Shown here: positions 1 to 12,066 of the stretch, one piece after another
Layout of the letters: each line of letters opens with the position of its first letter
Position numbering within the stretch: the first letter of the stretch is position 1
Assembly (NCBI GenBank): GCA_945643635.1
Contig: CALZFC010000075.1
Location: 404,501 to 468,500, forward strand
Source of the DNA: Allodiplogaster sudhausi
Lineage: Eukaryota > Nematoda > Chromadorea > Rhabditida > Diplogasteridae
Direction: 5' to 3'
Length of the DNA stretch: 64,000 bases
Notes under the pieces: generated by a model
Database searches by the model: none
The model's input: the letters and a program-made list of their open reading frames with translations, nothing else
Told to the model about the DNA's origin: nothing
Program-made: the position numbers and the translations under genes

Positions 1-143
1 CGCCGGCGCCAGCACCCTTCATCCCGGCGCCCGCGCCCGCACCCTTCATCCCGGCGCCCGCGCCAATCATCTCCGCTCCGCCTCCTCCGCCGTTCATTCC
101 GCCCCCGGCACCCATCGCAACCAACTCGTACGCCGGCAAATGA
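1..143 (+). CDS. Pro/Ala-rich secreted protein, C-terminal exon only (5' partial)
   Basis: Read in the third frame from base 3, the sequence encodes a repetitive Pro/Ala tail with PAPAPFIPAP-like repeats. It ends in ..TNSYAGK and a TGA stop at 141-143. The gene starting at 4186 ends in the nearly identical ..GNAYAGK followed by stop, so the two are paralogues sharing a C-terminal signature behind a proline-rich stretch. The N-terminal part lies outside the window. Nematode cuticle or pharynx-associated Gly/Pro-rich secreted proteins look like this, but no folded domain is visible, so the function is not assigned. The high GC content contrasts with the AT-rich, CT-repeat DNA that follows. Confidence 0.7.
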   Translation, partial: PAPAPFIPAPAPAPFIPAPAPIISAPPPPPFIPPPAPIATNSYAGK

Positions 144-1102
144 AGATGTCGATGAAGATGTTATTATATTTGATGACGTCATTATTATTTTCCTTTTTCA
201 ATTGTTATTTATCCGGCAATCTCTTGTTTCTATTTCCCTGGCGGGCAGCTCTCAGTGCTCATCCTGTTGGCAATACATACATGTACTTTTTTTTTACTTT
301 TTATTTTATGAAACAATAAATAAATTGTTTATTATAATGAAAATTGCCATTCCAAGCAACATCAGGATCTGTGTCCTGGACACGGCTTAAAGGAAGTATC
401 CGACGAAAGAATACCGAATCTAATAAAATTACGTTTCAAACTGTCCTAACTCCCAACTGGATGAGCCTTTTTTGAGCGCCCGCTACAAAATTTCAAATGT
501 GAAACGTATGTGTATCTAACCTCTCTCGACTTCTTTCATTGTCTCGCTTTTCTCTAACGTCTGTATCTCTCATCCCTTGGTGAAAATGGGGTGCTAAGTG
601 GGCAAGACAGGCAGAGACTGCCGCTTCTTCCCACCCATTGGCACTCCTTGCTTGGATTTGAGCATACACCGTATGCATCGACAGAGACGTTTTCTACCGT
701 ATTCCAAAAAACAAATGCAAATTTCTGGCTAAATACAGACTTTCGTAAAGCGGGATCACCTCTAATCGATCTTTTAGGCCAGACTTGATCATATGGGAAT
801 ATAAAAGAAGAAGTTATTTTTTCGTCGGATACTTCCTTTAAAGAGACAATGACGATTTTGTGAAATGGGGGGGGGGGTTTCAAAGACAAAAGCGCAGTCG
901 CCGAGCGAGGGAACGAGAGAAACGGAGAGATTTAGGCAATAGAGAACAATTATTACGTCCCCAATAGTACAGCTCCATTCCCTTACATTCAAATCTCTTC
1001 CCGTTTCGTCACTTTTCTTGCCGCCTTCCCCATCATTTGAGACATCTTTGAACATCTCTCAATGTCTCTCTCTCTCTCTCCCTTTTCTATCTTCCTTCTC
1101 CT

Positions 1103-1138
<36 letters not shown>

Positions 1139-1279
1139 CTCTATTTCTCTCTTCTTCTACGCACCGCTACCTACTACGCTGGCCATTCCATGTTTCTGCT
1201 CTCTTTCACTTTTCATTGAAACAATCGAAAGTGAGCTTGCCCCATTGCGCAACAAGCGACGATCCTAGAGGTGACTCTA

Positions 1280-1319
<40 letters not shown>

Positions 1320-1964
1320 TCTCTCTCTCTCTCTCTCTCTCACTCTTCTCTCTCTCACTCTCTTTCTCTCTCTTTTTCTCTCTCCTTATCTTTCTCTCTC
1401 ACGTACACCCACTCTCTACCTCTCTTTTCGTTCTATTTCTAACTCTCTCTCTCTCAGATTCGGTCATTCACAGACTTTTTGCTTTCCTAAACAGTCTGAC
1501 CTTGCCTCAGGACCCCGGAAACGCGTCAACTTGAGGGCACTCGTAATAAGGTGTAGACACAAGATTGAAGATCTACTCCTGAGATAGTATTAGGTTCAGG
1601 TGTTCACTTCGATTCCATAGGAGAATAAGACAGGAGCTAAGCTCAAGCAGAAGCTTAGTACTTCTCGAGCTTGAGAACGTGTGCTTAGGTTAGACTTGAT
1701 GCTGATGTGCGTCGTAATTTACACAATACATATTCGACCTTCATTCTGATCGTGAGAAGGAAGACGCAGTGATGTAACCTGGAGCTCATCTGCCATGTGG
1801 ATTCAGGATGTAAATGAAGTTGGAGTGAGAGTGAAAGCTAACTTTTCTTTTCTTAAAAATTTTTTTCTTAGGCGGAAGATAGGGAGAGAGAGAGAAGAGA
1901 GAGAGAGAAAGAGAGAGAGAGAGGGGTAGAGAGAGAAGAGAGGTAGAGAGATAGAAGAGAGAGA

Positions 1965-1995
<31 letters not shown>

Positions 1996-3598
1996 AGAGA
2001 GGTAGAGAGAGAAGAGAGAGAGAGAGAGTCACATGTCACGAAAGTCTGCTAGTGTACGATGACATCACCGCCGATTCGCTTCTCGCACAGTCTAAGGTGT
2101 GATTTGATGGTGCGGAAAATGTCTTGGCAATACTATCAATTGCCAAGGGCAAGAAGAATGGCAGGAGCGATTGGTCTCACTATCTGCGGTCTCTCCCTTT
2201 TTCTCTCACTCGCTCTATCTCTCAATTTTCTAGTCCTCCTCTCTCAGCCTTTACCGCACTCTCTCCTCTCTCTCTCTATCCAGATCTCTCCCCAAATCTC
2301 CCTCTCACCACCTTCCTTTTTGTCCCAACTCTCAATCGGCTTTTTGTCCAATATCATTCCAGCATCTCCCTCATTTCTTTCCTCTTTCTCTTCTATCCCA
2401 CCCGACCCCAGAGGATCCGTCTACTCTCACAACCTCGAATTCTCTTCTTTCTCTTAGTGTCTTGGGTATGGCAGGAGACTGAACAGAGTGGAAGTGACTC
2501 TTTTTCCGCTGCTTTCAGCATTTGCAACATGGAAAAGTTGCTCAATCGGATCAGAGCGCTCAACTACATACGAGCAGACGAAGGAAGTTAAGAGGAATGA
2601 ACCGTTCCGCAAGCAAAAAAATTTCCTCCGGGGAGCCATTGTAAGATCCTTCGTGACTAAAGGGATTGAACACGATTTAAGGAAGGAGATCTACTACAGC
2701 CAGGAGATGGGGGGCTTATGATCTACATGAGGTATCAAACTTCTCACAATCAAACAGAATTATGTCAAGAAATTGAGTAAGACAAGAAAACGCATATGTA
2801 TGAATATATGTACACAAATCTTTTCATTGAACTACTTTATTAATTAAAGTATTTCTTAATCCATTCGTATATGTACTACAGTATGTAAAAGCTGAAGATA
2901 TCCGTGGTATAGTACAGTATAGTTTAAATGTTTTTTTTAACGATGAGCAATCTATAGGCGGGGGCATTCGATACTGGCAAATTTCCAAACTCCAATTCAA
3001 CAAAAAAGTCCTGCAACGAAATCATTCAAACCAAATTATAAAATATACGCAATATTATCGACTAATTCGCCTTCTAAATAAGTTATTTTCTGGAAGTTAC
3101 CCGAAACCGAAGAAAGCACAGAAGAGATAGAATTAAATGTCGTAAAGACGTAAAACCGACCAAACATGACTGCTTCGATGAGCACTTCTTGGACGGACGA
3201 AGAATTAACAATTACGCTGAGGTATGCAACATAGCGAGCCTCTTCGAATGGATCTCCTCATTGTCAAGGATAACCTTTCTCTCTCTCTCTCACTCTCTCT
3301 CTCTTTCTCTCTCTCTCTCTTTCTCTCTATCTCTTTCTCTCTCTCCATATCACCCTCTCTCTCCTCATATCTCCACTCATATCCTTTTGTTCTTCGTTAC
3401 ATTAGCCAATTAACCGATTGTTCTCCCTTTTTTCCCACTTGCTGACCATGAGCGCTATGGAAGAAGGATTTTGGAATCTAAACCTTCTCTCTCTCTCTCT
3501 TTCATTCACATACTCGCACATACAAACTCTCCTTTTCACTGTCAGAGTGAAACTTGGAAAGGGTGAGAGGTCATTTTCGGTGAGGAGACGGAATGGAT

Positions 3599-3676
<78 letters not shown>

Positions 3677-4185
3677 AAGAGAGAGAGGAAAGTTGGCGCC
3701 GCTGTACAGATCCTCTGTAGACACGTGCCGATGGCGGAGAAGAAAGCGAAAAGTGCAGAGTGATAATGAAAGGACACAGGGGATGGCAGGAGTTGGAGAG
3801 GGCGACGGGGCATAGGAGGAGGGGGTCATGGGTGGCTCTGAGAGAAAGCCCGAACGCGCAAAGAGTGAAAGTGAGGGAGAGAGGAAAGGGAGAGAGAGAG
3901 AGAAAGAGAAAGAATGCCCTCGGGTAGGCGTAGGGAGAGAGAAGGAGAGAGAGAGGGAGAGAAAGAGAGAAAGAGAGAGAGAAAGATAAAGAGAGAAAGA
4001 GAGAGGGAGAGAGAGAGAGAAAGAGAGAGAAAGGCGGTTTCCGGGGGGCCCGCAGGGGGTAGGAGAAAGTGATCGCGCGGCCCCATACAAAAGGGCGATG
4101 GGTGGCAGGGCAAAGGCAGAGTAGCTTCTCCCTTCCTTCCTTCCTTCCTCCTTCTCTTCCTCTCTCAAAAAAGAAGAAAACGACA
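144..4185. other. Intergenic, (CT)n/(GA)n low-complexity DNA
   Basis: No gene could be supported here. Pyrimidine tracts lie at about 1059-1135, 1275-1460, 2190-2310 and 3278-3365. Purine tracts lie at about 1878-2029, 3603-3690 and 3885-4033. The long open frames over these blocks are Ser/Leu or Arg/Glu runs made by the dinucleotide repeats. A GGGGGGGG run is at about 867-878. The interval 2620-3230 is AT-rich and featureless. Confidence 0.7.
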
Positions 4186-5123
4186 ATGCTTCGCACCACC
4201 GTGCTCGTTGCGCTCCTCGGCGTGTCCGCCAACGCCTTCCTCTTCGGTGGCGGCGGCGGTGGCTGCGGCGGCGGCTGCGGAGCGTCAGTTTCTTTCTTTC
4301 TTTCTTTTCTTTACTCAGCCTCCCCCGGAGAGCTATTTTAAAGCTTTAGAAATTAGCTCAGAGTTCCTTTTGGCACTTTGCCAAGATTCGAGTAATTACT
4401 TCTAGTTATTCACTCATTAACTATGATCGTATTGAATGTAAATGGAGAAATGGCCAAAGACAACCTCACCTCTTTGCAGTCCTCCTCCTCCCCCGTGCGG
4501 TGGTGGCTGCGGCGGCGGACTCCCGCCCCTCCCGCCCCTCTCTCTCCCACCGCTCGCTCTCCCGTCTCTCGGCGGCGGCGGCGGCTGCGGTTGCGGAGCG
4601 TAAGTGGCGCCCATTTTTCAGCCCTTTCTTATCCGCTTCTCTCAATCTTCTCAATACCTATCATGAATGTTTTATCAAAGAATTCCTAGTAGATTATCTC
4701 ATAATTGTTGCTCTCTTAATAGCAATAATTCAAAGTTAGCTATTATAATTTCCCTCTCTCTCTAAATCACGGCCCCTCTACTTTAGTCCTCCTCCTCCCC
4801 CGTGCGGTGGCGGCTGCGGTGGCGGCATTCCTCCTCCTCCTTGCGGCGGCGGCTTCGGTGGCCCCATTGGAGGCGGCTGCGGCGGCGGTGGATTCGGTGG
4901 CGGCGCCCCGATCCGCGGCGGATACGGCGGACCCGTCGGCGGCGGCTACGGAGGCCCCGTTGGCGGTGGCCCGATCGGAGGTGGCTACGCCCAGCCCGGA
5001 CCCTCGTTCGCGCCCGCGCCCGTCCAGTCCTTCGCGCCCCCTCCCCCTCAGTACGCCCCGGCTCCCGCGCCCGCCTTCCAGTCGGCACCCCTGCCCGCTG
5101 GCAATGCGTACGCCGGCAAATAA
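4186..5123 (+). CDS. Gly/Cys/Pro-rich secreted protein (nematode GGGGGGC type)
   Basis: Three exons can be joined in frame: 4186-4283, 4480-4599 and 4787-5123 (184 aa). Both introns are phase 2 with GTCAGT and GTAAGT donors. The protein starts with a clear signal peptide (MLRTTVLVALLGVSANA) followed at once by LFGGGGGGCGGGCGA. The motif PPPPPCGGGCGGG occurs at the start of exons 2 and 3, so the exons appear to be internal duplicates. The tail is Gly-Tyr/Gly-Pro rich, then Pro/Ala rich, ending GNAYAGK, as does the partial gene at 1-143. N-termini of this kind are known from ground-like and other nematode cuticle-associated secreted proteins. I see no Cys-spaced ground-like domain at the C-terminus, so only 'secreted, probably structural' is supported. 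Confidence 0.85.
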
Positions 5124-5778
5124 GAGCCAGCTGCTGCTACTCGCGGTATTCTATTAGCCTAATTAGAATCGTTTTTTCTTCTTTGCCAATACCACTCAGG
5201 TCCTCCCTCATCCTCTTCCTCATTACCCCTTCTTCGCTAGGATTCTCCTCTGACCAGAACCCCTTGTTACTGATACTATGTGTTTCCTGTCTGTCTGTAC
5301 AAATGGGAGTCTACTAGCCAGTCGTTGTCTCGTTGAGCACTACTACTTCTTTTTCTTTCATACTTTTGTGCAAGAAAGCTGCTAATAAATTATAATATCG
5401 CCGCGAAAAAAACCAGCCTTTCTTTGATGAAATAGCACACACAAGGAATGTGCGATGGGGAGAGAACCTTCTACGAAAGTCGCTTAGGGAACTGACAATG
5501 AGATATTCCGGAGGTAGTGACGTCATCGGTGGAAAGGTCACTTGAAAGGTCACACTGAGCTCTGGCAGTTAGAGTGGTGTGACTGGGGGGGGGTCATAGA
5601 GGCAGTTAGAGTGGTGTGACTGGGGAGGGGTGTCATTGGGAAAAAGGTACACCAATAGCCGCCCCGGGCGATATGCCGCAGAGGAAGCACACAAAAGAGA
5701 TAGAACCGTAATTATTATCAGCGTAATCTTTATCTCACACTTTTCTCTCTTCCTCTCTTTCTTTCTTTATCTTCTTAT

Positions 5779-5811
<33 letters not shown>

Positions 5812-6092
5812 TCTATCTTTCTCCTTTTCGCTCTTCTCTTCACTTTCTCGAGCCTGTTTCGCAATCGCAGAGACATAAAAAGTTCCATAACCCCACATTC
5901 CAAATCCATGACGCTTCATGCCGTTAAACTGAAGGAGAACGATGATACGGTTTTTCTCCATTTGTCTCACTCTCTGCCTCATCTTTTCTATCCATCTCAC
6001 CATTTTTGCATCTCTGCTTCTCTCTCCTTTCTCTCTCTTTAATTCTCTCTCTCTCTCTCGCTCTCTCTCTCTCACACAAACACTTCTTTCTA

Positions 6093-6154
<62 letters not shown>

Positions 6155-6976
6155 TTTCTCTCTCTCTTTCTCTCTTCTCTCTCTCTCTCTCTCTCTCTCG
6201 CTTTTGTTCCACTTTTGTCTAAGAAGCGATAATCGCAATTGCTCAATCAGCCGTTGCCAGAACAATGTTAATGACAACCGGGTGATTCGTTCCCCATGAA
6301 AACAAGGAATAAACAAGAAAAATCTCCTCTCCGAATAAATCTCGTAGATACTCTGCGCAGAATTTTACAAGAGCATAAACAAGAGCCGTGACGATTGCCA
6401 AATTGAAAACTGACAAGGATTTTCTTCAGCGAAGATACATCGTGTAGTATTATCTGGGAGAGTATTATCTCCAATCTACATTTTTCTTTCATCTCTTCCT
6501 TTATCGATATGTCGTATGATTCCTGTAAAACACACACACACTGTCCAAAACAATTGTATTCGCTATCTTACAATTAGCGGAGCAAGGATTGATTGCCCAA
6601 AGAAAGATTGAAAAGAGAGAGAGACGGTTAGATACACACCGAGAGAGATACTAAGTGTTAGAGAGTGATAGCAGGAGACTGAAAGATAGTACTCTCTTGT
6701 TCCCGAGACAAGACGTATACTCTCCAGGTTAGAAGTGGCGGCTGTATGGTGGGCTGTCTTTCTTGATTACGATGATCTCTCTGAGTTGGCTAATGTTCGT
6801 CGTGATCTAGCGAAGAAGTTGTAGCAAGAGTACAAGAAGGGAATCCTTGGATCAACCCACCAACCGACAGATTAAGGATCCTCAGAAAAGTGCATTGTCA
6901 AGGCCAAAGAATGCCAGCTGACGGATCACGTTGATATAAAATAGCCTGCAAAAAGCACCAGACACTTTCCATAACG
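5124..6976. other. Intergenic; CT tracts and an old copy of a dispersed segment
   Basis: Positions 5640-5945 match, with divergence, the segments at 15940-16250 and 34600-34890. The shared landmarks are a CCGCAGA.CAAGCACACAAA-like stretch, CTTTATCTCACA, a CT tract, and TCGCAATCGCAGAGACATA. Long CT tracts are at 5786-5815 and 6042-6200. No gene could be supported. A TATA-like GATATAAAATA at about 6933-6943 lies just upstream of the next gene. Confidence 0.5.
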
Positions 6977-7355
6977 ATGAAGTCTCTCTCCCGCTCACTC
7001 TTCCTTACCTCATGCCAGTATCTCCTAATCTTCGCAAGCTTCGCACACTGTCATCTTGGCAAACTACTCGGTATCTGCCCGCCACCTACTGAACGCCCGT
7101 AAGTGTAAACTATTTTTTTCTCTTTCTCTCTCATCCTCGTCGACTTTCTTACAGTTTTTTTTTACATTTAAAAGGTTTTTCTTGTTATTTTGCATTCAAA
7201 CAAAGTAGTGACAAATCCATATTATTGCATAGTTTTTATTTTACTGCTCTTTCAGACCATGCATCTGTAACAATAACAACGCGTATGCCGGCAACGGCGG
7301 CTACGGTGGATATCAAGGATATGGAGGATATGGTAGAGGATATTACGGTAGATAA
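6977..7355 (+). CDS. Small secreted GY-rich peptide, LGKLLG/CICNNN family
   Basis: Exons 6977-7098 and 7256-7355 join in phase 2 (donor GTAAGT, acceptor TTTCAG) to give 73 aa. The N-terminus is hydrophobic and signal-like, followed by HCHLGKLLGICPPP, the intron, then PCICNNNN. The tail is GY-rich (GGYGGYQGYGGYGRGYYGR). The same plan recurs at 8191, 58549, 59821, 61152 and, as exon 1 only, at 63303 and 35825. The GY tail resembles nematode NLP/CNC-type antimicrobial peptides, but the four-Cys head is not a feature I know from those families. The function is therefore inferred only as a secreted peptide. A TATA-like sequence lies about 35-45 nt upstream of the ATG, which supports this start. 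Confidence 0.85.
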
Positions 7356-7744
7356 CGTGACATCTCCAATCGACTTTCAGTATATTGGCTTCCATATGTG
7401 AAAATGTCATGGCACGCATGAATTTTCTATGAGACAATCCAGAATAAAGGCATATTGATAGGACAAAAATATACGCGATGAATATTCCACATGAAATATG
7501 TTTATGAGAGATGAATGGACTGATTAGTTTATGTAATCTCTAATCATAAATAATGCCAATGAGGATCTTTTTACGGAGATTAGCAGAAAGTGTGAATTAA
7601 CGCAATTGCTTACTGTCTGGATGAGAGGCAGATTCTACTAACAATTAGTAAGTGATGTCATACGTATATGTACTATCTGGCTCTCTTTCGTTCTCTTCTC
7701 TCATCCCGCTCTCATCTCTCCTTCTTCCCTTCCTCCTCTATCTC

Positions 7745-7788
<44 letters not shown>

Positions 7789-8190
7789 CCTCGTCATTGT
7801 CTCTGTCATTTTCGACTTGGCCCGAATGTCGCAGTGTCTGGTGACATTGACAGGCTGTTTGGGAGACATCAGGAAAGCGAGTGCGAGTTCGCTACTTGAT
7901 GGGCGTGTGCTATGTATGTGATCTGGTCAAGAAAAGTACAGTTAAAGACCAAGGAACAGAAAAATGGGTGAAATCATGTGATAATGTTAGGATCAACGCC
8001 CACTTGAATTCCCTCTTCAGAAGAGCGAACGTGTCTTCATCAAAGACGAACTTATATAAGTTCCTCATTCCTATTCATGATAAGAGCTAACTATAAAGTG
8101 GCTGATGAACTCTGACGCTGACGAGTCGTCAACCTTGAAATTCAAATTTGAACTTCCCGCCAAAAGATCCTAGAGCAGTAAATAACTACG
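7356..8190. other. Upstream region of the next peptide gene; CT tract; duplicated elsewhere
   Basis: The interval contains a (CT)n tract at about 7750-7786. The part 7790-8190 recurs with changes at 35400-35820: GTGTCTGGTG.CATTGACAGG and GCGAACGTGT.. AAAGACGAACTTAT are shared. TATA-like ATATAAG is at about 8055. The motif CTATAAAGTGGCTGA at 8091-8105 is annotated separately. No other gene is seen. Confidence 0.55.
8091..8105 (+). promoter_or_regulatory. CTATAAAGTGGCTGA motif upstream of a peptide gene
   Basis: The identical 15-mer occurs at 59557-59571, upstream of another member of the same peptide family (59821). A TGATAA (GATA-type) site is close by at about 8079. Conservation in front of two diverged paralogues suggests a core-promoter or 5'-leader role, possibly a TATA box. 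The distance to the ATG differs (about 90 versus 250 nt), so it could also be simple residual homology. Confidence 0.4.
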
Positions 8191-8556
8191 ATGACGCTTC
8201 TCTTCGGCTTCGTCCTCTTCACTCTCCTTCTCATGGCTTCTTTCGCCGCCGGAGACCTCGGAAAACTTCTCTGCGGCCCGCCACCTCAGCAAACATGCCC
8301 GTGAGTACCCTATCTCATTTTCTTTCGCCCTCTCCTTGATCTCTCTGTCTCTCTCACTACTTCTCTATCTCTTTATTTTCTCTCTCTCCCTCCCCCTCTC
8401 TCGCTCTCGCTTTCTCTCTTTTTCATCGACAGCCGCCCCCTTATCTAATATCTGAATATACTCTGTGTGAAAACTTCCGAGCGCCTATAAATTTACAGCG
8501 CCTGCATCTGCAACAACAATGACGTGTACAGCGGATACGGATATGGCTACGGATGA
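8191..8556 (+). CDS. Small secreted peptide, LGKLLG/CICNNN family
   Basis: Exons 8191-8300 and 8499-8556 join in phase 2 (donor GTGAGT, acceptor TTACAG) to give 55 aa. A strong signal peptide (MTLLFGFVLFTLLLMASFAA) is followed by GDLGKLLCGPPPQQTCP, the intron, ACICNNNDVYS and a very short GYGYGYG end. It is the shortest intact member. The intron carries a CT tract. The neighbourhood is duplicated at 35398-35950, where only exon 1 survives as a relic. The function is unknown and secretion is inferred from the N-terminus. Confidence 0.85.
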
Positions 8557-8635
8557 TATTCTCGCCATTCTTCCTACGCCTACCGTCACAAGTTTAATTT
8601 AAAAGACAAATAATTACATAATTAGAGTTTATTAA

Positions 8636-11162
8636 GAGAGCCTCTCTGTAAGGGTCAAGGAGCGTCTGCCCAAGAAAAATTTCATTTTTCTATAACCTTG
8701 AAAACATTATGATTGATGCATATAGTGTTCATAACGAAGTTTATTTTTTCAAAAAATTTAAAAAAAAATTTTCTCAGTTATAAGTCGAAATGCTATAACA
8801 CTTTGGGAGACCATATCTCAAGTTATACTTAATATTTCTCGAAAATCTTTTTAATATTAGATTCCTTGTTCGAAACTGCACAAACAAGTCCGTATTGACT
8901 ATTTTCGAAAAAAAATTATTTTTATGACTTTTGCCCAATTTAATTTTTTGAAATGTGGTTTTCAGACAATAACTTTTTTTTTACTATTACTCACAAAAAA
9001 CTGAATCATCCATAAGAAAGAGCAGGAAAAACTACACATAATATGTTTCTACGAGGAAAAATCTCGATTACGTTTTTTGGGTATCTGCATTTGAATATCG
9101 GTTTCTAAGCAAATTTCGGGGTTGGCTGCAAACCACGATATCAATCAAACTTCATAAAGTCTTCAACTTAATAGTCCAATCGATGTCATTTTTTATGCTC
9201 TTCAAAATGGTATATGATTTGTACATAACAAAATTAAGTTTTAAGGTCGAAAATTGACTTTTTGTGATTTATGTCAATTTCTGGTGTTCAAATACGTATT
9301 CTTTGGACCTTTACTGGGTCTTGAACTCTGATTTCCAAAATAATATTTAGACAAAAAGAAAGAGCAGCTAAAACTGAGTCGGATATAGCTTTATTACCAA
9401 AATCAGAGGATACTTTTTTGGGAACATGTATTTGAATGTTGCCTGTTGAAGGCGATATTACTGAATATTTCTTGGAAAATATTTCAAAAGTGTCATTTTG
9501 AAAGATCTAGCACCCAATTATGGGTATTCCATGATTCTTTGAAGTTCTTTTATGATATACCACTCAAAAGTACTTAAAAAGTCAAGAAATTTCATCTTTA
9601 CGAGCCTAGATGGCGAAATAAATGTACGAAAACTCCTTCGAAGCCATCTATCAGGTCATTTGTGAGCCGGTTGGCCAAAAAGATCATAATCATTCGAAAG
9701 GGCAGAGACTTTTACATAATATATCCACCGATGAAAGAGCAAAACCTGTACATTTTTCAGAAATCTTGAAATTTCGAAAAAAAAAATCGACTACAGGTTT
9801 CGACGGTTTTGAGCTGTTCTGCGAAAGCTGGTAAAAATGGAAACTATGTTCTGAAAACTCTACCATAATGTTTGTTTAGACGAGAAACATGAATTTGATG
9901 TTCATTTTCTACTTTTGAGTACCATACATGGTACGCTTGATCGAAATGAAATTTTTTGCATATTATATTTCATTCTTCTATCAAAACCGTCGAAACCTGT
10001 AGTCGATTTTTTTTTTCGAAATTTCAAGATTTCTGAAAAATGTACAGGTTTTGCTCTTTCATCGGTGGATATATTATGTAAAAGTCTCTGCCCTTTCGAA
10101 TGGTTATGACCTTTTTGGCCAACCGGCTCACAAATGACCTGATAGATGGCTTCGAAGGAGTTTTCGTACATTTATTTCGCCATCTAGGCTCGTAAAAATG
10201 AAATTTCTTGACTTTTTAAGTAGTTTTGAGTGGTATATCATAAAAGAACTTCAAAGAATCATGGAATACCCATTATAGGGTGCTAGATCTTTCAAAATGA
10301 CACTTTTGAAATATTTTCCAAGAAATATTCAGTAATATCGCCTTCAATAGCAAACATTCAAATACATGTTCCCAAAACAAGTATCCTCTGATTTTGGTAA
10401 TAAAGCTATATCCGACTCAGTTTTAGCTGCTCTTTCTTTTAGTGTAAATATTATTTTGGAAATCAGAGTTCAAGACCCAGTAAAGGTCCAAAGAATACGT
10501 ATTTGAACACCAGAAATTGACATAAATCACAAAAAGTCAATTTTCGACCTTAAAACTTAATTTTGTTATGTACAAATCATATACCATTTTGAAGAGCATA
10601 AAAAATGACATCGATTGGACTATTAAGTTGAAGACTTTATGAAGTTTGATTGATATCGTGGTTTGCAGCCAACCCCGAAATTCACTTAGAAACCGATATT
10701 CAAATGCAGATACCCAAAAAACGTAATCGAGATTTTTCCTCGTAGAAACATATTATGTGTAGTTTTTCCTGCTCTTTCTTATGGATGATTCAGTTTTTTG
10801 TGAGTAATAGTAAAAAAAAAAGTTATTGTCTGAAAACCACATTTCAAAATATTTAATTGGGCAAAAGTCATAAAAATAATTTTTTTTCGAAAATAGTCAC
10901 CACGGACTTTTTTGTGCAGTTTTGAACAAGGAATCTAACATTAAAAAGATTTTCGAGAAATATTAAGTATAACTAGAGATATTTTCTCCCAAAGTTATGG
11001 AGCATTTCGACTTTTAACTAAGAGAAAAATTTTTTTGAAAAAATAAACTTCGTTATGAACACTATATGCATCCCTAATAATGTTTTCAAAGTTATAGAAA
11101 AATGAAATTTTTCTAGGGCAGGCTTCCATAGCGGCCTCCTTGAGTCTTACAGAGAGGCTCTC
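8636..11162. mobile_element. Palindromic (foldback) DNA transposon, TTAA-flanked, element 1
   Basis: The element is one long inverted repeat of about 2.5 kb, flanked by TTAA at 8632-8635 and 11163-11166. The ends read GAGAGCCTCTCTGTA.. and ..TACAGAGAGGCTCTC. Arms of about 1.17 kb match almost base for base around a centre near 9897-9899. The unpaired centre is only about 180 bp (about 9808-9987). Each arm carries the same 60-70-aa open frame (9622-9834 plus; 9902-10171 minus, starting MYENSFEA). No transposase is visible, so it is nonautonomous. C. elegans has palindromic TTAA elements catalogued as PALTTAA, and this looks like the same structural class; family membership is not checked. Element 3 (49261-51255) is a diverged relative. 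Confidence 0.85.
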
Positions 11163-11166
11163 TTAA

Positions 11167-12066
11167 TAAATTGCTAGCTGCTATGAAGATCAGCTATTAA
11201 CCGTGATGACTTCGCAATCTAGAAGAATATAATCATGACCATTCCTGAAGAAAAATATCTATAAAGGCAAGTTCAAATTGCCAAATAAACCATTAGAGTA
11301 TACACTCTCTCTTTCTCGCATAACAGGGAGAGAGATGGACGGAGAGAAGGAGGAAGGGAGTGGGAGCTGGTAATAGAGACTTGAGAGCTTGAGTGAGAGA
11401 GACAGAGAGGGAGAACAGAGAGAGAAAGCGAGAGAGAGAGAGAAAGAGCGAGAGAGAGATAAAAGGATGTAGTGATCGCGAAAGAAACAGATCACTATTT
11501 CTATATCCATAAGTACATACTATGGACTTTCCCTTCAGGGAACACTTTCGCTATCTCTCTCCCTCACTCTCACTTAGTCTCTCTCTCTCTCTGTCTTTGT
11601 GACTACCTATAGAATAGAGAATGGTTTTTTTTAGAGAACGTGTTCTTTATCTGCAACATCTTCTCTCGTCTATGGGAAGATATGATATGATAGAACGAAG
11701 GTATGGCAAATGCTGATTATGGAGAGGAAGAAGTCTGAGGACAAATTGATGGACACACTTACTTATCACAACCATTTCTTAATAATGGAAAAAATGGCAG
11801 CAACAAGATGCGATGAAAAACCGCAAAGCTCGCTCTTCCATGATAGATTTGCAACAAAAAATGCTTAGATTCCATTGCACTGATCGTTAAGAAATACAGA
11901 TCTGTACTTAGTGGTATTCAACGTAACTAGAGAAGCGGTACGGTACATACGAAGTAGTACGTAAAACAGCACTCTTGGGGAAGAGGGAAGATGAAGTTCT
12001 CGCAGAGTACAAACATCATTGTTGAAGTTGATGTTCATAAATATGTAATTATTTAATGGCGAAATA
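11167..12066. other. Intergenic 3' flank shared with the other GT14 copies
   Basis: The stretch 11500-11640 (TACATACTAT..TTTCCCTTC, a short CT run, then AGAGAATGGTTTT) corresponds to the borders of the giant minisatellite at 36080-36130 and 42700-42740, but here without the expansion. The part 11850-12066 matches 42950-43140 and 53200-53414. No gene was found. Confidence 0.6.

Noticed and set aside
1018..1587. Long Ser/Leu-rich open frames here and over many other CT or GA tracts (for example 3402-4232, 5767-6316, 28526-28970, 61152-61528, 63303-63788)
   Set aside because: They are translations of dinucleotide repeats, present in several frames and on both strands at once. Real exons beneath some of them were called separately from motifs and splice sites.
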